Shown one piece after another: positions 33,887 to 44,340 of a stretch of 64,000 nucleotides of DNA. Position numbers and translations under genes: made by a program. The notes under the pieces are model-generated. The model ran no database searches. It was not told the origin of the DNA and worked only from the letters and a program-made list of their open reading frames with translations. Source of the DNA: Myxococcus stipitatus (GTDB taxonomy: Bacteria > Myxococcota > Myxococcia > Myxococcales > Myxococcaceae). The stretch lies in NCBI RefSeq assembly GCF_021412625.1, contig NZ_JAKCFI010000003.1:310001-374000 (forward strand), given 5' to 3'. Each line of letters begins with the position of its first letter. The stretch's first letter is position 1.

Positions 33887-34959
33887 CACCGCGCCTCCGG
33901 CTGGTAGCTGTAGGGCGTGACTCCTCCCCGCGCCTTCTTCTTCGAGAACGCGTCGTTGGCGATGCGGGCTTTCGCCTTCTCGACGTCGATGCCGGCGTAG
34001 CGCGCGTAGTTGTCGCAGAGGATCATCCGCTTCACCTCCGGCGTCACCTGCATCCCCGCCACCTTCACCAGCTCCTCCGGTAGCTCGAAGTCGTGCCAGA
34101 ACTTGTGGATGGCCGGCTGCGGGTGGCTGAACACCGTGCCCGAACCCCACATGATCTTCGCCGGGCCCGCCCACTTGAGCAGCGCGGCCAGCGACTCCGC
34201 GAACCAACGCTCGCGCTTCACCAGCAGCGCTCCCGTCACCTCCAGGTTCACGTACACGTTCGGGAACAGCGACAGCTGCATCCCCGTCTCGTCCAGGAAG
34301 GCCATGCCGCCGTGGACGATTTCGAAGTTCAGGTCCGGGAACGCATCCGCCGCCCCGCCGATGTCGTCGACCTTGTACGGCTCCAACGGCACCGCCCCCA
34401 TGGGCAGGCCCTTGTGCACCGCGATGTTCTTGATGCCCAGCTTCCGCGCCCGCTCGAACAGCGGGAACGCGATGCTCGGGTCGTCCATCCGCCAGCCCGT
34501 GTGCCGGAACGAGTCCCCCAGCCACGCCGCCGGGTAGAGCTTCAGCCCCACCGGCTTCAGCTCCTCCACCTGCCGCTCCAGGTCCTCCAGCGCCGCCGTG
34601 CCCCGCAGCGGGTCCACGCCCGCGTAGACGAGGAACCGGTCCGGGTAGCGCTTCTTGATGTCGAGCGTCTTCTCGTACGAGCACAGCCCGTCCGTGTAGA
34701 GCGTCTGCAACGGCAGCACGTGGTGGACCGCGAGGTCCACGTCGCTCTCCACGAAGAGGATGTGCGCCAGCTCGTCCACGGACCAGTTCTTCAGGAAGCG
34801 CTCGGCCTGGACCACGCGGTGCGTGTCGCCGGACAGCCCCGAATGCAGCCCGAAGATGAGCTGCGCCAGGGACTCGGCGTACCTCCCGGCGCGATAGTTG
34901 GACGGGTGCAGGTTGTACGCGTGTGTCACCGCATCAATGACGAATCCGCCGCCAATCAC
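33886..34959 (-). CDS. Amidohydrolase-2 family metal-dependent hydrolase/decarboxylase
   Basis: 357 residues; GTG start at 34959 with GAGGGAG upstream. [20 protein letters not shown] carries the first-strand motif but with only one His (THAYN) of the usual HxH. Later metal-site segments are [28 protein letters not shown] (Lys), IAVHKGLP (His), [15 protein letters not shown] (His) and [12 protein letters not shown] (where a D usually sits in W-G-S-D/T). This pattern is that of ACMSD-like amidohydrolases, which decarboxylate or hydrolyse aromatic or enamine acids. It is translationally coupled to a MIP18-family gene, an unusual association. Substrate unknown. Confidence 0.82.
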   Translation of the reverse strand: MIGGGFVIDAVTHAYNLHPSNYRAGRYAESLAQLIFGLHSGLSGDTHRVVQAERFLKNWSVDELAHILFVESDVDLAVHHVLPLQTLYTDGLCSYEKTLDIKKRYPDRFLVYAGVDPLRGTAALEDLERQVEELKPVGLKLYPAAWLGDSFRHTGWRMDDPSIAFPLFERARKLGIKNIAVHKGLPMGAVPLEPYKVDDIGGAADAFPDLNFEIVHGGMAFLDETGMQLSLFPNVYVNLEVTGALLVKRERWFAESLAALLKWAGPAKIMWGSGTVFSHPQPAIHKFWHDFELPEELVKVAGMQVTPEVKRMILCDNYARYAGIDVEKAKARIANDAFSKKKARGGVTPYSYQPEAR

Positions 34960-35013
34960 CAGTCGACTCCCTCTTCTCGTGCGCGCGGGCCCATCCCGCG
35001 CGCGGCAACGACC

Positions 35014-37350
<2,337 letters not shown>

Positions 37351-38119
37351 TGCTTTCCTTCGAGGCCCAGGGGCCCACGCCCTCTCGGCCAGGAGGGGCT
37401 GGCCCATGCCGCGCGGGTGTTTGACGGGAACAAACGTGCCTTTCCGGACATAGACACCATTTCGGGAAAAAATGCATGTCCCTAATGCGTTGTCAGGGCG
37501 CGTCGCGCGCGTGGGTGTGGGGGCACTCGGGGGGATGTCTGACGAAGGGGACCGGGGCTGTCTGCCGTTGCCGTGGCCTCAATCCACGACACCTGGCGAG
37601 GCGGATGGCGCCAACGGTCGACGCAATGCCTCACGTGCGCGGTCGTCGCTGCCGGACCCTACCCGGCAGCCTGCGGAACGCGGTCACGAAGACCTCAGGG
37701 GACGTGAGAGTCTTTTGCGTCGTCCCCAGGTCCAATTCCAATCCCCCGAGGAGGGTGGATACTTCCAGTGACAATGTAAAATTGAACCGTTTTCACCGAA
37801 ATAGTGTTCGCTTGTACGCTGAGTGAGGCACCGGGCTTGACGGCGTTGCGAATGATCTTCAACATGCCCGCCACGTTTCCTCCCAAAGAGTGAGACGCAG
37901 CGGCGGTAGTCGCCTCCCCCAAAAGCGATTCCGCCGTATGAAGTCCCAGTTGAGCCCCGCGCGCCGCGTTCCCCCTCTCGGCGCGCGGTGGCCCCTGGGA
38001 TTCCCCGCCTCCCTGGAGCACGAGCAGCCGGACCGACCCCGCACCTCGCGTGGAGACCATCGTGCTTGCGACGTGCGGGGGTGGGGCGGAGAGTGGGCGC
38101 CTCTCCCGGAGGTCCGCCC
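37351..38119. other. Long gene-poor stretch with lower-GC patch
   Basis: About 770 bases between the divergent hybrid kinase and M28 peptidase genes. The part from about 37430 to 37870 is clearly less GC-rich than the surroundings, with runs such as GGGAAAAAATGCATG near 37465 and AATGTAAAATTGAACCG near 37773. Frames of about 100 codons exist on both strands but look like chance ones, except perhaps the short minus-strand frame 37695-37865. No tRNA, transposase fragment or att-like repeat was found. The composition suggests either acquired DNA or a non-coding RNA or regulatory region. Confidence 0.5.
37695..37865 (-). CDS. Possible 56-residue protein with atypical codon use
   Basis: ATG at 37865 with AGGAAA about 11 bases upstream. 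The product (MLKIIRNAVKPGASLSVQAN, TISVKTVQFYIVTGSIH, PPRGIGIGPGDDAKD) reads like a natural protein rather than a GC-driven frame: it is balanced in amino-acid use and has alternating beta-type residues. Third positions are only about half G/C, unlike every neighbour, so if real it was probably acquired recently. I recognise no family. A longer in-frame extension upstream exists but is less protein-like. Confidence 0.35.
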   Translation of the reverse strand: MLKIIRNAVKPGASLSVQANTISVKTVQFYIVTGSIHPPRGIGIGPGDDAKDSHVP

Positions 38120-39598
38120 GTGTCCGTATCCGCCTTCGTCTTCTCCTCGTCCCTCGCGCTGAAGCTCTTGTCGGCGGCGGCGCCCGCGCCCGCGAAGGCC
38201 GCTCCGGCGGCGAAGGCGGCGGCGGTGCCGTTGTCCGTTTCGGAGAAGCTGGTGGGGCCCGCGCTCACGGAGGGGCACGCGTACGCGCGGTTGGCGGAGC
38301 TGACGGATGGGATTGGCCCGCGCCTGTCGGGTTCGGAGGGCGCGGCGGCGGCGGTGCAGTGGGCGCTGCGCTCGTTCCAGGCGGACGGGGTGAAGGCGTG
38401 GACGGAGCCGGTGAAGGTGCCGCACTGGGTGCGCGGCGAGGAGCGGGGCGAGGTGCTCGCGTCGGACAAGACGCGGGGCCATCCGCTGTTCCTGATGGCG
38501 CTGGGCGGCAGCCCTCCCACGGCGCCGGAGGGGCTGACGGCGGAGGTGGTGGAGGTGACGTCGCTGGAGGCGCTGGCGGCGCTGGGCGACTCGGTGAAGG
38601 GGAAGGTCGTCTTCTTCAACCACGCCATGGCGGTGGCGGCGGACTACGGGCGCTTCGCGGGGCTTCGCGGCCGGGGCCCGGCGCAGGCGGCGAAGCAGGG
38701 CGCGGCGGGGGCGTTGGTGCGCTCGCTGGCCACCGCGTCGCTGCGCACGCCGCACACGGGCAGCACGCGCTTCGAGGACGGGGCGCCGAGCATCCCCGCG
38801 GCGTCGGTGACGACGGAGGACGCGGAGCTGCTGCACCGGCTGCTGGCGGCGGGCGGTCCGGTGCGGGTGAAGATGGTGCTGGGCTGCTCGGTGCTGCCGG
38901 ACGCGGACTCGCACAACGTGGTGGCGGAGATTCGCGGGCGCGAGAAGCCGGACGAGGTGGTGCTGATTGGCGCGCACCTGGATTCGTGGGACGTGGGCAC
39001 GGGCGCGCATGACGACGGCGCGGGCGTGGTGATGGTGATGGAGGCGGCGCGGCTCTTGAAGAAGCTGCCGCAGGCGCCCCGGCGCACGGTGCGCGTGGTG
39101 CTGTACATGAACGAGGAGAACGGGCTCGCTGGCGGGCGCGCCTATGCGCAGGCGCACGCGGCCGAGCTGTCCAAGCACGTGGCGGCCATGGAGATGGACT
39201 CCGGCGGTGGCCGGCCGGTGGGCGTGAGCGTGCGCGCGGGCGAGGGGGCCCAGGACCTCCTGCGGCCCTGGATGTCGCCACTGGTGGCGCTGGGCGCGGC
39301 GAACTTCTCGTCACGTGAGGCGGGTGGGGCGGACATCAGCCCGCTGTTGCCCGCGCGGGTGCCCTTCTTCGGCGTGGAGGTGGACGCGAGCCGCTACTTC
39401 GACGTGCACCACACGCACGCGGACACGCTGGACAAGGTGGATCCGCAGGACCTGGCGCGCGGCACCGCCGCGGTGGCGTGGGTGACGTACGCGCTGGCGG
39501 AGATGCCGCGGACGCTCGAGCGCCCGGCGGCTCCGGCGAACCCGTTCCCGGTGGCTCCGCCCGCGCCCACGCCGCCGAAGTCCGCGTCGGGCCACTGA
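38120..39598 (+). CDS. Secreted M28-family metallopeptidase with PA domain
   Basis: 492 residues; GTG start seven bases after GGAGG. A signal-like N-terminus (VSAFVFSSSLALKLLSAAAP) is followed by an Ala-rich linker. Residues about 100-270 contain a PA-like insert (VKGKVVFFNHAM, GAAGALVRSLATA, PAASVTTEDAELLHRLL). The catalytic M28 domain shows zinc-site motifs: GAHLDSWDVGTGAHDDGAGV (His and Asp), NEENGLAGGRAYA (Glu-Glu), EMDSGGG (Asp) and DVHHTHADTLDKV (His). This is the carboxypeptidase Q/aminopeptidase arrangement; it should trim short extracellular or periplasmic peptides. A hairpin terminator follows. Confidence 0.92.
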   Translation: MSVSAFVFSSSLALKLLSAAAPAPAKAAPAAKAAAVPLSVSEKLVGPALTEGHAYARLAELTDGIGPRLSGSEGAAAAVQWALRSFQADGVKAWTEPVKVPHWVRGEERGEVLASDKTRGHPLFLMALGGSPPTAPEGLTAEVVEVTSLEALAALGDSVKGKVVFFNHAMAVAADYGRFAGLRGRGPAQAAKQGAAGALVRSLATASLRTPHTGSTRFEDGAPSIPAASVTTEDAELLHRLLAAGGPVRVKMVLGCSVLPDADSHNVVAEIRGREKPDEVVLIGAHLDSWDVGTGAHDDGAGVVMVMEAARLLKKLPQAPRRTVRVVLYMNEENGLAGGRAYAQAHAAELSKHVAAMEMDSGGGRPVGVSVRAGEGAQDLLRPWMSPLVALGAANFSSREAGGADISPLLPARVPFFGVEVDASRYFDVHHTHADTLDKVDPQDLARGTAAVAWVTYALAEMPRTLERPAAPANPFPVAPPAPTPPKSASGH

Positions 39599-39621
39599 GG
39601 CCCGGGTCCCCGCGGTGACGC

Positions 39622-39643
39622 GCGGACCCTCTCACGGGTCCGC
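39622..39643. terminator. Hairpin between convergent genes
   Basis: Perfect 8-bp stem GCGGACCC (39622-39629) / GGGTCCGC (39636-39643), six-base loop, between the stops of the M28 peptidase and the TetR gene. No T-tract; candidate bidirectional terminator. Confidence 0.5.
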
Positions 39644-39655
39644 CGTCCGGGAGCT

Positions 39656-40372
39656 TCAGCGCCCCAGGCGCGCCGCGATGCCGTCGAGCACGCAGTCCAG
39701 GCCCTGCTCGAACACGGCGTCGGGCGAGGGATGGGTGGCGTCGCGGACCACGCGGCCGAGCATGGGGAAGCGGCCGGTGGCGATCATCCGCTGGATGTAG
39801 GCCCCGGACGCGTCCTCCCACTGGCCCTGGTTCATGCCGCTCTCGAGCTTGCTGGTCTCGTTGCGCAGGGCGCCCAGCACGTACGCGTCGACGGTGCCGA
39901 CGGCGAGCATGATGCGGTCGATGTGCTCGAAGCCCGGCGTGCCGTTCAGCGCCGCGAACGACGCCTCCACGTGCGCGAGCGCATGGGGCCCCAGGTGGGG
40001 ACGGCCGCCCAGCAGGTCGATGAACCAGGGATGCCGGTTCGCCGCGCGGCGCGTGCGGTGGGCCATGGCGCGCAGGGCCTGACGCCAGTCCCCGGTGAGC
40101 GGCCCCTCGGACGCCATCTCGCCGTACACCGCGTCCACCATCAGCTCCAGCAGCTCCTCCTTGCTGGACAGGTAGCCGTAGAGCCGCATGGGGCCCGCGT
40201 CCAACGAGGCGCCGACCTTGCGCAGCGACACCGCCGCGAGCCCGTCCGCGTCCGCGAGCGCGATGGCCGCGCGGACGATCTGCTCCCGGCTCAACGGCTC
40301 CGGCGCGGGGCGGCTGGCCGGCTCCGGGCGCTCCCAGATGAGTCGGGCCTCCAGCTTCTCTCGGTCGCTCAT
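39656..40372 (-). CDS. TetR-family regulator with TetR_C-like domain
   Basis: 238 residues. After 27 polar residues the HTH is clear: PLSREQIVRAAIALADADGL, then AAVSLRKVGASLDAGPMRLY, GYLSSKEELLELMVDAVYGE. The remainder (WRQALRAMAHRTRRAANRHP, WFIDLLGGRPHLGPHALAHV, MLAVGTVDAYVLGALRNE) has the pattern of the TetR class C-terminal domain seen in regulators of antibiotic and aromatic monooxygenases. It is divergent from an FAD monooxygenase gene; the intergenic region between them holds repeats likely bound by this protein. Confidence 0.88.
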   Translation of the reverse strand: MSDREKLEARLIWERPEPASRPAPEPLSREQIVRAAIALADADGLAAVSLRKVGASLDAGPMRLYGYLSSKEELLELMVDAVYGEMASEGPLTGDWRQALRAMAHRTRRAANRHPWFIDLLGGRPHLGPHALAHVEASFAALNGTPGFEHIDRIMLAVGTVDAYVLGALRNETSKLESGMNQGQWEDASGAYIQRMIATGRFPMLGRVVRDATHPSPDAVFEQGLDCVLDGIAARLGR

Positions 40373-40405
40373 GTACCCTGGCCTCTTGCCCCTTCCTCCA
40401 CGCCG

Positions 40406-40475
40406 TTGACAACACCTGTCCCGATCATTACGTCGTATCGAACTTTACACTGTATTTATTCGATTCGTCGTATCG
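40406..40475. promoter_or_regulatory. Divergent promoter/operator region, tetR - monooxygenase
   Basis: An AT-richer stretch with TTGACA at 40406-40411 (plus-strand -35 candidate, weak -10 TACGTC 17 bases later), the 9-bp palindrome TACACTGTA at 40446-40454, and two copies of CGTCGTATCG (40431-40440 and 40466-40475), 35 bp apart. The palindrome is of the type many TetR proteins bind. The second direct repeat touches the ribosome binding site CGGAGG of the monooxygenase. Confidence 0.5.
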
Positions 40476-40483
40476 GAGGTGCC

Positions 40484-42061
40484 ATGTCAGCGGAATCCAG
40501 GTCGGTTCTTGTAGTGGGAGGTGGGTTGGTGGGGTTGTCGGCGGCGCTCTTCCTGGCATGGAGGCGGGTGCCGGTGGTGGTGGTGGAGCGGCATCCGGGC
40601 AGCTCGCCGCATCCCCGGGCGATTGGGTACACGCCCCGGACGATGGAGCTGTTGCGGGCGGTGGGGTTGGGGGCGCGGGTGCCGCCGACGCCGGAGGACT
40701 TCCAGCTGCGCCGGGTCCGGGTGGAGAGCCTGGCGGGGGCGTGGTTCGAGGAGAGCCACTGGACGCCGCCGAGGCAGGAGGCGGCGCCGCGTGACGACTC
40801 GCCGTGCCGGGGTGCGGCGGTGGCGCAGGACCGGTTGGAGCCCATCCTCCGGGAGGGCGCGGTCGCGCTGGGGGCGGACATCCGGCTGCGGACGGAGTTG
40901 GTGCGCTTCGAGCAGGACGCGGACGGGGTGACGGCGTGGCTGCGAGGCCCCGAGGGCGAGGAGTCCCGGGTGCGCGCGGCCTTCATGGTGGCGGCGGATG
41001 GGCATCGCAGCCGCGTGCGCGAGGCGCTGGGCATCGGGCGGAGTGGGCGGGGCCACCTGCGCACGGTGCGCAGCGTCCTGTTCCGGGCGCCGCTCGAGGA
41101 GTACCTGCGCTCGGGGGTGACGCAGTTCGAGGTGCGTCAGCCGGGGTTCGAGGCGTTCCTGACGACGTATGGCGATGGGCGGTGGGTGCTCATCTTCTCG
41201 GACGACACCGAGCGCGACGAGGGGACGCTGCTCGCGCTGGTGCGGCGGGCCATCGGGAGGGTGGATGTGCCGGTCGAGCTCATCACCACGGGGCGCTGGG
41301 AGATGAGCGCGCTCATCGCGGACCGGTTCTCGGCGGGGCGCGTGTTCCTGGCGGGGGACGCCGCGCACACGCTGCCTCCCAGTCGGGGTGGGTACGGGGC
41401 GAACACGGGCATCGACGACGCGCACAACCTCGCGTGGAAGCTGGCCTCGGTCCTGGAGGGCGCGTCGTCGCTCGGGTTGCTGGAGACGTACGATGCGGAG
41501 CGGCGTCCCATCGCGTGGTTGCGGCACGACCAGATCTTCGCGCGCGCGGACTACAAGGCGGACGCGGCGGGGACGGCGAAGGGGGTCGACATCATCGACG
41601 ACGAGGCGATGGAGTTCGGCCAGCTCTACCGCTCCACGGCGGTGCTCGGCGCGGACGCGTCGTTGCCACCCGCGCGGCGGCCCGAGCAGTGGGCGGGCCA
41701 ACCGGGCACGCGCTTGCCACATGCGTGGGTATCGGTGAAGGGCGAGCGGGTCTCCACGCTGGATGTGCTCCAGCGCGGCTGGGTGCTCCTCGCCGATGAG
41801 GAGGCGTGGGGCGTCGCCGCGGAGGCGGTCACCCGGGCGTCCGGCGTGGCCGTGGAGTGCCTGCGCATCGGCGCCCACGTGAGGCCGGAGGACACGGGCG
41901 TGTTCAGGGCCACGCTGGGGCTGGAGGCGGGAGGCGCGCTGCTGGTGCGGCCAGATGGGTACATCGCCTGGCGCTCGGTCGGGCTGCCGGCGGAACCGGA
42001 GCGCGCGCTCACCCGCGCGCTCGCGCAGGTGTCGTCCGCCACGTGGCGCTCGGGGGCGTAG
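40484..42061 (+). CDS. FAD-dependent aromatic hydroxylase (group A)
   Basis: 525 residues from the ATG at 40484, right after CGGAGG. N-terminal dinucleotide motif VLVVGGGLVGLSAALFLAWR; the DG motif MVAADGHRSRVREALG at about 165-180; the FAD-ribose motif VFLAGDAAHTLPPSRGGYGA then NTGIDDAHNLAWKL. The C-terminal thioredoxin-like domain (LDVLQRGWVLLADEEAWG, VLLVRPDGYIAWR-like end) matches the PheA/TfdB/polyketide hydroxylase class. It hydroxylates an aromatic or polyketide ring with NAD(P)H and O2. The divergent TetR gene probably represses it in response to the substrate. Its 3' end faces the 82-bp inverted-repeat element. Confidence 0.9.
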   Translation: MSAESRSVLVVGGGLVGLSAALFLAWRRVPVVVVERHPGSSPHPRAIGYTPRTMELLRAVGLGARVPPTPEDFQLRRVRVESLAGAWFEESHWTPPRQEAAPRDDSPCRGAAVAQDRLEPILREGAVALGADIRLRTELVRFEQDADGVTAWLRGPEGEESRVRAAFMVAADGHRSRVREALGIGRSGRGHLRTVRSVLFRAPLEEYLRSGVTQFEVRQPGFEAFLTTYGDGRWVLIFSDDTERDEGTLLALVRRAIGRVDVPVELITTGRWEMSALIADRFSAGRVFLAGDAAHTLPPSRGGYGANTGIDDAHNLAWKLASVLEGASSLGLLETYDAERRPIAWLRHDQIFARADYKADAAGTAKGVDIIDDEAMEFGQLYRSTAVLGADASLPPARRPEQWAGQPGTRLPHAWVSVKGERVSTLDVLQRGWVLLADEEAWGVAAEAVTRASGVAVECLRIGAHVRPEDTGVFRATLGLEAGGALLVRPDGYIAWRSVGLPAEPERALTRALAQVSSATWRSGA

Positions 42062-42131
42062 CCGGGCAGTGGGCGCGCAGCGGGCTTCACCGGAGGGTGT
42101 TCCCCGCCCAGCAAAGGGGCTCGGCTCCTGG

Positions 42132-42213
42132 TTTGATTTTGTCGATAGCCGCCGGAATGCAGGCCAGCTGCTGGCGGGTCGCTGGCAATCGGCTCGGTAT
42201 CGACAAAATCAAA
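42132..42213. repeat. 82-bp element with perfect 16-bp inverted ends
   Basis: Left end TTTGATTTTGTCGATA (42132-42147) and right end TATCGACAAAATCAAA (42198-42213) are exact reverse complements. The ends are strongly AT-rich within GC-rich surroundings, while the 50-bp centre is GC-rich and contains its own perfect hairpin GCCAGCTGCTGGC (42163-42175). The element lies between the stops of two convergent genes. No target-site duplication is obvious. It could be a miniature mobile element, a recombination site, or a large bidirectional terminator structure. Confidence 0.8.
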
Positions 42214-42226
42214 TGACGACCCAGCG

Positions 42227-43960
42227 CTAGTCTCCCGCGGACGGCTCCCGTCCCATCGTCCTGCGCAGGCGCTGCTCTGGCATCCGCAGCGTCACGAGGA
42301 GCGCGAGCAGGGCGATGAGGATGGCGCAGCGGTACACGTTCTCCACGGCCCGCGTGAAGGACACCTTCACCGCCTCGCCCGTCCGGTCCACGGCCTCCAG
42401 GGCCTGACGTTCCCTCGCGTCGACGCTCGCCGTGTCTCCCGAGCGCTGTCGCTCCGCCGCGAACTCCCGGCGCACGCGGGCCTTCAGGTCGTCCGCGTGG
42501 AACGCGGCCCGCGCGTGTTCCCCCTCGCCTCCCGTGCCCTGCGCGGCGGAGGTCAGCTCGCGCATCAGCGTCGGGGGCAGCCCCTGCGTGGCCTGCGCCA
42601 GGCGCGTGCGCATCTGGTGCCCGAGCGTCGTCGAGAACACCGTCCCCAGCAGCGCCACGCCGAGCGTCATCCCCAGCTGGCGGAAGAACGTCGCCGCGGA
42701 CGTGGCCACGCCAATCCGTTGGGGTGGCACCGCGTTCTGGATGGCCAGCGTGTAGAGCGGAATCGACGGCCCCAACCCCAACCCCACCAGCACCATCTTC
42801 ACCGTCACTTCCGCCTGCGTGGAGTGCGTCGTCAGCGTGAAGCCCATCACCGCGAAGCCCACCATCAACAGCACCTGCGCGCCCAACATCAACGGCTTGT
42901 AGTGCCCCAGCCTCGACACGAGCTGTCCGCTCACCACGTTGCCCGTCACCACGCCCAGCGTCAGCGGCGTCAGCGTCAGCCCGGAGTGCGTGGCCGACAG
43001 CCCCACCACGTTCACCATGAACAACGGCAGGAACACCACGCCGGACAGGAACACCGCGCCGATGATGAACACCGCCAGGTTCGCCACGCTGAACGTCCGC
43101 TGACGGAACAGCCGCAAATCCAGCAGCGGCTCCTCCGCGCGCCGCTCTGCGTGGAAGAACAGCGCCGTGCCCAGCGCCGCGAGCGCGAACATCCCGAGTA
43201 TCGGCCACGAGCCCCAGGTCCAGCCGAAGCCATCCCGCGCCTGCTCCCCCGTGCGCCCCAGGCTGAGCCCCAACAACAGGGGCACCACCGCGAGCGCCAG
43301 CGCCAGCGCGCCCGGCCAGTCGAGCCTCCCGCGCTCCACGCCCGACGGTCGCAGCTTCGGCATGCGCAGCAGCACCAGCGCCAACGCCACCGCGCCCACC
43401 GGCAGGTTGATGAAGAACACCCAGTGCCAGCCCAGCCGGTCCGTGATGAAGCCCCCCGCCAGCGGCCCCACCACGCTCGACAGGCCGAACACCGCGCCGA
43501 ACAGCCCCTGGTACTTGCCGCGCTCTCGCGGAGGGAACAGGTCCGCCACCACCGCGAGCGAGCCGGTGAACAGCGCCGCGCTGCCCAGCCCCTGCACCGC
43601 GCGGAAGAGGATGAGCGTCACCGTCGAGCGCGACACGCCGCACAGGAAGCTGCCCGCGAGGAATATCGAGATGCCCGCGGCCAACACCGCGCGACGGCCC
43701 AGCACGTCCGACAGCTTCCCCCACACCGGCACCGTCATCGTCGAGGCGACCAGATACGACGTGGTGAGCCACGGATAGAGCGACGGCGGGATGCCCAGGT
43801 CCGCCTGGATGGACGGGCCCGCCGTGGCGACGATGGTCTGGTCCAGCGCCGCGAGCAGCAGCCCCAGCAGCGCCCCCAGCATCGTGAACACCTTCTGCGA
43901 GCGGGTGAACGCGGGGAAGGCGGCGGTCACGGCTTCGGAGGACGCGGCGGACGGGGCCAT
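42227..43960 (-). CDS. MFS multidrug transporter, DHA2 (14-helix, EmrB/QacA) type
   Basis: 577 residues with fourteen predicted helices. Typical motifs: LLLAALDQTIVATAGPSIQA at the first helix (D1 motif of DHA2), WGKLSDVLGRRAVL (motif A), VVGPLAGGFITDRLGWHWVF then FINLPVG (motif C region). A long hydrophilic stretch (TSAAQGTGGEGEHARAAFHA onward, about residues 465-535) is inserted before the last helix, as in some larger DHA2 members. It exports drugs or natural products in exchange for protons. No regulator is directly adjacent. It is convergent with the FAD monooxygenase and divergent from the lysyl oxidase lipoprotein. Confidence 0.92.
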   Translation of the reverse strand: MAPSAASSEAVTAAFPAFTRSQKVFTMLGALLGLLLAALDQTIVATAGPSIQADLGIPPSLYPWLTTSYLVASTMTVPVWGKLSDVLGRRAVLAAGISIFLAGSFLCGVSRSTVTLILFRAVQGLGSAALFTGSLAVVADLFPPRERGKYQGLFGAVFGLSSVVGPLAGGFITDRLGWHWVFFINLPVGAVALALVLLRMPKLRPSGVERGRLDWPGALALALAVVPLLLGLSLGRTGEQARDGFGWTWGSWPILGMFALAALGTALFFHAERRAEEPLLDLRLFRQRTFSVANLAVFIIGAVFLSGVVFLPLFMVNVVGLSATHSGLTLTPLTLGVVTGNVVSGQLVSRLGHYKPLMLGAQVLLMVGFAVMGFTLTTHSTQAEVTVKMVLVGLGLGPSIPLYTLAIQNAVPPQRIGVATSAATFFRQLGMTLGVALLGTVFSTTLGHQMRTRLAQATQGLPPTLMRELTSAAQGTGGEGEHARAAFHADDLKARVRREFAAERQRSGDTASVDARERQALEAVDRTGEAVKVSFTRAVENVYRCAILIALLALLVTLRMPEQRLRRTMGREPSAGD

Positions 43961-44340
43961 GGTCGGGGCGGTGCGCTTCCACGCGTGGACGTGGCGCTGC
44001 CCGCGAACCTGGGGCCACGTCGCGGATGACGCCAGCGCTCGCTCCCGTCATGTTGCTCGGCGGACATCTGCGTGGGCTTGATGGCGAGACCTCGCGGACG
44101 GCCCCGAGCGGCCCGCGCCCCGCATGACTCCAAGGCCCGGGCTGTCTTCACCCGAACGGGACGCCGGGGAGCGGTGGATACCCCTCGGCGCGCAAGCATC
44201 CGCCGGGCGTCGACGACGTTTGTCGTAATCTGCGGGGCCCTGGACCTCGTCCACCGAAGGCGACCGGAGTCGGCCACCCGTCGCACACACCACCGCACGA
44301 CAGCGAGCGTCCCGTCCCACTCCTCACGAGAGGAAACGTC
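43961..44340. other. Divergent intergenic region
   Basis: About 380 bases between the DHA2 transporter and the FG-GAP/lysyl oxidase gene. It must hold both promoters. I see the GAGAGGAAA ribosome binding site at about 44328 but no convincing small gene, hairpin or operator. Confidence 0.5.

Noticed and set aside
37351-38119. tRNA or small RNA gene in the low-GC patch
   Set aside because: No cloverleaf or clear terminator could be drawn by eye; left as unannotated.
42132-42213. Integron attC site or dif site
   Set aside because: The ends lack the attC core GTTRRRY and do not resemble the XerC/XerD arms; kept only as an unclassified inverted-repeat element.
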